Source: Pleurodeles waltl (lineage: Eukaryota > Chordata > Amphibia > Caudata > Salamandridae). From it: DNA of 64,000 bases. Position 1 is the first letter of the stretch. Every line of letters begins with the position of its first letter. Below, piece after piece: positions 57,130 through 64,000 of the stretch. The position numbers and the translations under genes are program-made. The notes beneath the pieces are model-generated. The model was given only the letters and a program-made list of their open reading frames with translations. It was not told the origin of the DNA and ran no database searches. The stretch spans positions 224,250,928-224,314,927 of the forward strand of contig NC_090441.1 of NCBI RefSeq assembly GCF_031143425.1. Reading direction: 5' to 3'.

Positions 57130-60100
57130 CTCCATATTAATGAGACTATTTAAAGCCATGCAAAGTGGCTTTGCCTGGCTTCATAGATGTGATTTCAAGG
57201 TTTGAGCCACCATTGTGTCACCAAACGAAAATGGTTGAGAAGGAATGGCAGACTATAATAAGTTCATCACATATAATCTGCCTACAAGAGACATGGCACA
57301 CGGGATCCTTTTTTATGGAAGGATATGCCATATTTTCCACCCCAGCTTCTGCCTCACCTAGTGGAAGGGCAAAGGGAGGATTAGCAATACTGATCTCAAC
57401 ATTGGTACCGTATATATTGGTGAAATCCTTCCTTGATTCCCCTTATTACCAGCTTTTATATCTTCGGATAGATGGAATTTTAGGGATTGTTTTAATAAAC
57501 TACTACAACAATACATTTGATGGCACCAATAGAGTAGTGGCATCGACTCTTCAGGAAGATTTGCAAACTTTTGTAAATGATATAACTTCAAGCTATATAA
57601 TAGTATGGGTTGGAGATTTCAATATTGGGACATGTCAGAATACTATAGGAAAGACATGTGGATTTGTCGACGATGGGGGAAGCGCACAACCGCACTTTTT
57701 ACATAACAATTACGGAATTGCACTGAATGAGATATTATTTAGATATGATTTAGAACTGATGGAAAAAGACAGGCTTAAAGGAATGAAGCTTCCATCATTT
57801 ATAGGAAGAGGACATTTCTCATTAACCATATATTAATGTCTAAGAGTAATATGGATATGGTCGAATCCCTGAAGATTGAGCCAACCATCTATAGTGATAA
57901 TTATCCCTTGTCATTAACTATGAGATTGGCTAAACCCTTTAATATAGGTGAACGACTGGCAAGGAATATAGGAATAAGAAGGGAAAATGGTATTGTAATT
58001 AAATGGACTGGGGTAAATGAAATAGATGTGATGAAAAAAGTTGTGACACAACACTATCAGGAAATTCTCACATGTACAGAACATAACCAAAGCCCAAAAG
58101 AGATCTTAGGATCCTTTAACCAGCTTAGAAATGCCATTGCAGGAAGCCTAGTGAGAACATTGGGGAACAAAAAGAGCGAAAAAGTAGGGTGGTTTGATCA
58201 CAATTGTTCACTAGCAAGCCAGGAATTAAAACAAGCCCTGCAGGCTCGACCAAGAAACAGGAAAGAGGTCATTATTAAACGTTCTAATTACAAACATGCA
58301 CTAATGACGACGAAGGCACAATTGAGCGCTAGGGCATGGGCTAATCTTGAGCAAGCAATGACATTAAAAGATAGTACTTTATTTTGGAAAACAATTAATC
58401 AACTATTCCTAAAAAATAATGATGTACCCCCAATAACAGTACATGTCCCGTCATCAGAATGGCTTTCACTTTTTGGCTTAATTTTTAACCCAGATAATCT
58501 GACTACTCACATACTGAATAGGGGGATAATTGAGATAAAGCCACCTTTTTGTAAACCAGTTAGTATAGGGGAAATGAAATCTGCTATGGGAAGATGTTTG
58601 AAAGGGAAGGCACCGTGCCCTGACGGGGTGCCAGTAGATGCCTACTTGACATACATCGATCTATGGTGCCCTATTTTGACCCAAGTCTTTTCGAGTGTGA
58701 CAAAGGGATATATTTTAACATCTTGGACTGAAAGCATAATTGTCCCCATTTTCAAAAAGGGAGATAGAGGTGACCCCAAATGCTATCGGCCAATCTCACT
58801 TTTAAATACCTCTGTCAAATTGCTGGGAAGAGTACTCCTAGAAAGACTAGAATTATGGGCAACCAAAAACCATATACTCACAGAGGCTCAATTGGGATTC
58901 AGGCCTGGGGTTGGTGCTCTGGAACAATGTAAAAACATCAACTTAATAATAAGCAAATATACAATAGCAAAGAAGGGTCATATGTTCCTCTGTTTTGCTG
59001 ATCTTAGCAGTGCTTTTGATTTGGTGAACCATGCTAAGCTGTGGAAAGTATTGACAGATATGGGCGCATCCTTAGATATAATAAGTTTCTTGGCACAATT
59101 ATATATTCATTTAACAGCACAGGTGAGATATGGAAGAAATGGCGAGTGTACCCCAGGTTTTAGGATAGGGAGAGGAATACGTCAAGGCTGTGTCTTGGCA
59201 CCTCTTCTATTCTCCCTTTACATAAATGGAGTAGATGCCCATTTAAAAAATATGAAAATCGATACCCCTAAAATAGGATAATGCTCTATCCCAGTCCTTT
59301 TATATGCAGATGATGCTGTACTGCTGTCACGAACTGCAAATGGGTTGCAGCGGTTAATCGAGGGCTTTGTGGAATTTATGGAGGAAAGAGATTTGTTGTT
59401 GAATATGAGCAAAACTGTTGTAATGACTTGTGGGCAGGGAAAGGTCAGGAAGAAAGCCTTTTTTATCAAAGGTCATAAATGTGAAGCGGTGAATGGATTT
59501 ACATATCTGGGTATACAGTTTTCTAATATGGGACAAAGGAAACAACATCTAGAAATCATCAAGATGAAGTATGTTAGGACAACCGAGGCTGTTTTTAGAT
59601 TTTCAAAAGAAATTGGCAACAAACCCCTTAGGGAAATGCTGCAAATCTACAAAAGTAAATCAATTAACAGCATTACGTATGGTTCTGCCCTTTGGGGTTC
59701 GATGCCCGAGATCCGTTCATTACAGGTGCTAGAGAATAAATTTTTTTTGCAGACTATTGGCAGTGCCAAATACTACCTCCACATTTATGGTACATAAGGA
59801 GTTCGGTTGCCCTTATGTGGAAGATCTAATATACACCAACGCGTTGTTGGCCTGGCATGGTATTTGGTCTAAAGAAGGGACGCATTTTACCCAAAAGATT
59901 ATTAAAGATTGCTTCACACTATAATATTGGGGTAGAATTCTGTGGTTCATGCATTTAAAAGATTTGTTGAAAGGTATAAATCTAGTTCCAAATTTGGACA
60001 ATCCAGGTATTATCCTTCAATTTAACAAGAAAGAATTGAAAGATCAACTTATGGCATGGAGGGTCTGTGATAGAGAAAATAGGGAATGTATGAAGACAAC

Positions 60101-60680
60101 AGTAGCACTTTATATGACTCAAAATAATGAGGAAATGCCAAATTATTTGCTGAAAGTAGCAAACATTCAGGATAGATTTTATCTGACTCGAATGCGCTTT
60201 AGAACGCTGCACTTTTTGGAAGCTTTCCCAAAGGTGAGGATTTGGAGTAAAAGTCTACCGAAGTGCCTCTGTGTGGGACAGTTTGCACAATCCACAATGC
60301 ACTTTATTATATCTTGTAAATTTTATCATGATGCTAGGAAGCAATTTTTAAAACCTTTATTTATTACCAACAAATTATTTTACTGAAGAGAAGCTTTTAA
60401 CTACTTATGTAAATTGGATACCAATGAGAAATGTGATGCAGTGATAAAATTTATCCTAAATGCCATTGAACTAAGGAAAAAGCTGTCATACTTAGAAAAG
60501 CTTCGATATGAGAATGAATAATTCCTCAATCTGCAATAGGAAGGGTTTTTATCTACTTATTTATCTATTAGTAATGTTTTTTTCTCGAAGTATCTTACTG
60601 TATATTTTACTATTTTAAAGAGATTGTTTTATCTTTTATGGAGTAAAATCCGAATAAAGATTGATTTGAATTTGAATTTG
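57130..60680 (+). pseudogene. Third LINE type, nearly complete but broken EN-RT element
   Basis: The EN part is open at 57165-57836 (IICLQETW, then WVGDFNI). A frameshift near 57780-57834 leads to the RT frame at 57836-59797 (ATG overlapping the EN stop as TAATG), which has one in-frame TAA at 59279-59281. RT landmarks: LKGKAPCPDGVPVDAY, CYRPISLLN, FADLSSAFDLVNH, RGIRQGCVLAPLLFSLYING and, just after the TAA, LLYADDAVLL. After a further frameshift, 59949-60386 encodes the C-terminal region with a Cys/His cluster (CLCVGQF...MHFIISC). The 3' end (AATAAAGATTG, then TTTGAA repeats, 60653-60680) suits a non-LTR element. Motifs place it near I/Vingi-like rather than L1 or L2 clades; the clade is my inference. 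Confidence 0.75.
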
Positions 60681-60699
60681 ACACAAAAACAGTGCAAAC

Positions 60700-61320
60700 T
60701 TAACTCCATATTTATATTTTGACGCTAGATCCATCTAGCGTCAAAATATTTGAGTTTTTATCATCTTTTAGATGCGTGAACCCACCTTGCATCAATAAGA
60801 TGCAAGGTAGGCATTCTAATCCAAAGAATGACGTTATCCCCATTCCGTCATATTTATCCCCTGTGCCAAAATAACCTACGGGTGGGAGGTGGTCCTAAAT
60901 AATGGTGTTAAACTTGCTTAGTGCCATTATTTAACGCCTGGATCAGACTAGGCATTAGAGGACCAGTGGACTCATTTCTATGGCTAAATGCCATGGAATG
61001 GGCCCACAGGTGTCGACCCCAAGCCCCAGGAACATCCCCACCCACACCAGAGGTAAGTATTTGTAATTAAAATGTTAAGTGCCATTGGGGGCCCTGACAT
61101 GGGACCTCCTGCATGGCATTGGGTGCAATAGCCATGCCCAGGGTACACTGGTCCCCTGTGCTGACCATTGGGGTAGTGGGGATGACTCCTGTCTTTTATA
61201 AGACAGGAGTCATGTGTTATGGATGGTAGTGCATCCAGAAATGGCATTAGACTGGTTATTTGCAATTTTTTTCTACCTCTAACTAGCCTAGTGTCATTGT
61301 TTGACGCTCAACCTCTATCT
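60700..61320. mobile_element. Harbinger-type MITE, diverged
   Basis: Begins near CTCCATATTTATATTTTGACGC, followed by a GACGCTAGATCCATCTAGCGTC hairpin (60721-60742). Then come the ACCTTGCAT...ATGCAAGGT hairpin (60784-60808), TTATTTAACGCCTGG and an AAGACAGGAGTCATG segment that parallel 50080-50852. The right end (near TTGTTTGACGCTC) is diverged. No coding region. Confidence 0.55.
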
Positions 61321-61576
61321 ACTCTTTCAAGGTGTGAAAAACTTAAGCCGTCTAAGCCATGTCCGTGAGAAGCGCCCCAACCCTGTTACCTTAGAACAGG
61401 TGCTGTCTCCAACCTTTTCTGTAGTGAGAGCTACTTCTGATCAGTGAAAATCATTGTGAGCTACTGAAGGTTTGAGCAACTGGTGCATTGTTACAGGGCA
61501 CTCTGCACCCAGCGTAATTAACTCTAGGCCTTATGTCCATAGAGCCAGATCCTATAGTATGAACAAAATAATTTGG
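61321..61576. other. Unassigned spacer
   Basis: Nothing recognised. Confidence 0.3.
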
Positions 61577-62248
61577 GTGGTGGTCACTATCTATGTACAG
61601 CGTCACAATGGTAACTCCGAACATGGCCATGTAATATGTCTAAGATCATGAAATTGTCACACCAATGCCATTCTGGCATTGGGGGGACAATTCCATGATC
61701 CTCTGGGTCTCTAACACAGAACCCGGGTACTGCCAAATTGCCTTTCCGGGGTCTCCACTGCAGCTGCGGCCAACCCCTCAGACAGGTTTCTGCCCTCCTG
61801 GGGTCCAGGCAGCCCTGGCCCAGGAAGGCAGAACAAAGGATTTCCTCTGAGAGAGGGTGTAACACCCTCTCCCTTTGGAAATAGGTGTGAAGGCTAGGGA
61901 GGAGTGGCCTCCCTCAGCCTCTGGAAATGCTTTTATGGGCACAGATGGTGCCCATCTCTGCATAAGCCAGTCTACACCAGTTTAGGGATCCCCCAGCCCT
62001 GCTCTGGCACGAAACTGGACAAAGGAAAGGGGAGTGACCACTCCCCTGACCTGCACCTCCCAGGGGAGGTGCCCAGAGCTCCTCCAGTGTGTCCCAGACC
62101 TCTGCCATCTTGGAAACAGAGGTGTCTGTGGCACACTGGACTGCTCTGAGTGGCCATTGCCAGCAGGTGACGTCAGAGGCTCCTTCTGATAGGCTCTTAC
62201 CTCTCTTGGTAGCCAATCCTCCTTCCTTGGTAGACAAACCTCCTTTTT

Positions 62249-62260
62249 GGCTATTTAGGG
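62249..62260 (+). promoter_or_regulatory. Conserved TATA-like box of the main LTR family
   Basis: GGCTATTTAGGG is identical in copies B (2576-2565, minus), E (31768), F (46532) and H, and has one change in G (48773, GGCTATGTAGGG). It lies about 430 bp before the conserved donor site in B, E, F and H. Use as a promoter is inferred. Confidence 0.5.
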
Positions 62261-63054
62261 TCTCTGCTTTGGGGAATTCTTCAGATAACGAATGCAAGAG
62301 CTCACCAGAGTTCCTCTGTATCTCCCTCTTCACCTTCTGCCAAAGGATCGACCGCTGACTGCTCAGGACGCCTGCAAAACCGCAACAAAGTAGCAAGACG
62401 ACTACTAGCAACCTTGTATCGCTTCATCCTGCCGGCTTTCTCGACTGTTTCCAGGTGGTGCATGCTCTGGGGGTAGCCTGCCTCCTCTCTGCACCAGGAG
62501 CTCTGAAGAAATCTCCCGTGGGTTGACGGAATCTTCCCCCTGCAACCACAGGCAACAAAAGACTGCATCACCGGTCCTCTGGGTGCCCTCTCAGCATGAC
62601 GAGCGTGTTCCCTGGAATTCAGCAACTCGGTCCAAGTGACTCCCACAGTCCAGTGACTCTTCAGTCCAAGTTTGGTGGAGGTAAGTCCATGCCTCCCTAC
62701 GCTAGACTGCATTGCTGGGTACCGCGTGATTTGCAGCTGCTCCGGCTCCTGTGCACTCTTCCAGGATTTCCTTTGTGCACAGCCAAGCCTGGGTCCCCGA
62801 CACGCCTTCCTGCAGTGCACAACCTTCTGAGTTGTCCTCCGGCGTCATGGGACTCCCTTTTGTGACTTTGGGTGGACTCCGTTTCACTTTCCCTCTAAGT
62901 GCCCCAATTGCATTCTATTGTGACTATACATTGTTTGCACTGTTTTCTATTGCTATTACTGCATATTTTGGTATTGTGTACATATATCTTGTGTATATTT
63001 GCTATGCTCATACTGAGGGTACTCACTGAGATACTTTTGGCATAGTGTCATAAA

Positions 63055-63060
63055 AATAAA
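63055..63060 (+). promoter_or_regulatory. Poly(A) signal of LTR copy H
   Basis: AATAAA followed by CCTTTATTTTTAG and a GTGTATTGTGTTTTC downstream element. The same arrangement is seen in copies A, B, C, D and G. Confidence 0.6.
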
Positions 63061-63300
63061 GTACCTTTATTTTTAGTACTTCTGTGTATTGTGTTTTCTT
63101 ATGATATTGTGCATATGACACCAGTGGTATAGTAGGAGCTTTACATGTCTCCTAGTTCAGCCTAAGCTGATTTGCCATAGCTACCTTCTATCAGTCTTAG
63201 CTGCTAGAAACACCTCTCCTACACTAATAAGGGATAACTGGACCTGGCACAAGGTGTAAGTACCTCTGGTACCCACTACAAGCCAGGCCAGCCTCCTACA

Positions 63301-64000
63301 CCGTGACACAAAGGGAGCTGGGGTGTAGCCTGCATATCCTGATGAGCCATCTGTGCTGGGAGAGAGGGGAGGAGTGGTCACTCACACCTGAAAGGGCTGT
63401 GCTTGCCATTACACAATGCAGTCTCTGACCCCCTGGTGTGTGTCTGGGGACTGTCCTGGGCAAGACAGGATCTTACAAACAAGAAAAACCTTTCTTTGAA
63501 GTAGGCCTACTTCAAAGACAGACAGGGGTATAAGAAGAGCACCCAAAACCCTAGACTTTAGATTTCTTCTGGAATCAAGAGGAACTTCTGCCAAGGACAA
63601 AAGTTGAAGAGCTGAGGAGAAGTGCTGACCCTGCCTGTGACTGGGCTTGTTTGGCTATCCTGCAGTTGCTGCTTCTGCCTGTGAAATGGGACAAAGACTG
63701 GACCTTGTAGTATATTCCTGCTTGAGAAGAATCTCCAAGGGCTTGGACTGAGCTTGCCCCCTGTTCTGAAGTCTCAGGGCTATAAAAGACTTCCCCTACC
63801 AGCACCTGGACTCTCTGCTGAGACTCCTGCCCTGACAAGTGGTGCCCTTTCCAGTCCCTGGGCCATTGAAAGAAAATTCTGGTGAAAATGCAAGAGGACC
63901 GACTTCAGGCGATTCCAGACCGCCGCCGCTGCCAAATCCCGTGACGCCGCCTGCAACCGACTCCGTGGTCTGCACTGGAGAGCGGCAACCCTCGTAGGCC
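63301..64000 (+). mobile_element. LTR-like sequence running off the window
   Basis: The composition and phrases (CACAAGAAGGACT-type leader, GCCCTGGG) resemble the large LTRs here, but it is not the main family. It has TATAAAAG at 63781-63788 and a perfect 24-bp palindrome at 63494-63517. CGG/CCG-rich sequence begins near 63895, as in the tandem part of the LTR at 26390-26770. The end lies outside the window, so class and limits are uncertain. Confidence 0.35.

Larger units (their letters stand above)
61577..63300 (+). mobile_element. LTR copy H, 5'-truncated, complete 3' end
   Basis: Starts at the TCACTATCTATGTACAGCG landmark of copy E and runs to the family terminus CCAGGCCAGCCTCCTACA (63283-63300). 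It carries the TATA-like GGCTATTTAGGG (62249-62260), the TTTGGTGGAG/GTAAGT donor (62681) and AATAAA (63055-63060) followed by a T-rich stretch. From these marks R would be about 0.8 kb and U5 about 0.24 kb. Confidence 0.8.

Overview
This window looks like intergenic DNA from a very large vertebrate genome, most likely a salamander or newt (a Pleurodeles-like genome). That is inferred from the mix of elements: a DIRS retrotransposon, L1- and L2-type LINEs, PIF/Harbinger transposons with spliced genes and many MITEs, a piggyBac-like relic, and several families of multi-kilobase solo LTRs nested in one another. Introns have GT-AG borders and transcripts end at AATAAA. I found no host protein-coding gene, tRNA, rRNA or CRISPR array.

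Layout. 1-4796: a plus-strand LTR split by a minus-strand solo LTR (1004-4452, duplication CTTAC), which itself holds a PIF/Harbinger-like MITE made of eleven consecutive hairpins (3350-3936). 4797-7270: decayed DIRS element. 7271-8116: minisatellite-like and unassigned DNA. 8117-13930: a minus-strand LTR of the same family, split by a minus-strand L2/CR1-type LINE (8372-13703) with an intact 1,036-codon endonuclease/reverse transcriptase ORF and a 5' region present as two tandem units of about 1 kb. 13931-29257: a Harbinger locus with an intact two-exon Myb/SANT-like gene (+), a broken three-exon Myb-like gene (-), a 96-bp-arm palindrome, a 2.5-kb solo LTR with duplication CACAC, and a broken DDE transposase gene (-). 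29258-32230: two more LTR copies, one inserted in the other. 32444-34140: an endogenous-retrovirus-like 3' LTR (-) with polypurine tract, TATA box and poly(A) signal, holding a second multi-hairpin MITE. 35226-41000: L1-type fragments (-). 42603-44390: piggyBac-like relic. 45193-51105: two plus-strand LTR copies, a TG-rich insert and a Harbinger MITE. 51106-52230: G-rich minisatellite. 52764-53792: L1 ORF1 relic. 55021-56690: internally deleted L2 copy. 56690-60680: a third, decayed LINE type. 60700-61320: another MITE. 61577-63300: LTR copy. 63301-64000: edge of a further LTR-like sequence.

How the parts relate. The coding capacity is entirely that of mobile elements. The L2 ORF and the plus-strand Harbinger Myb-like gene are open; the transposase and the other LINEs carry stops, frameshifts or deletions. 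The main LTR family keeps a TATA-like box and a consensus 5' splice site about 430 bp apart in four of five measurable copies, so these LTRs may act as promoters with a built-in first exon. Nesting order and target-site duplications give a relative history for several insertions.
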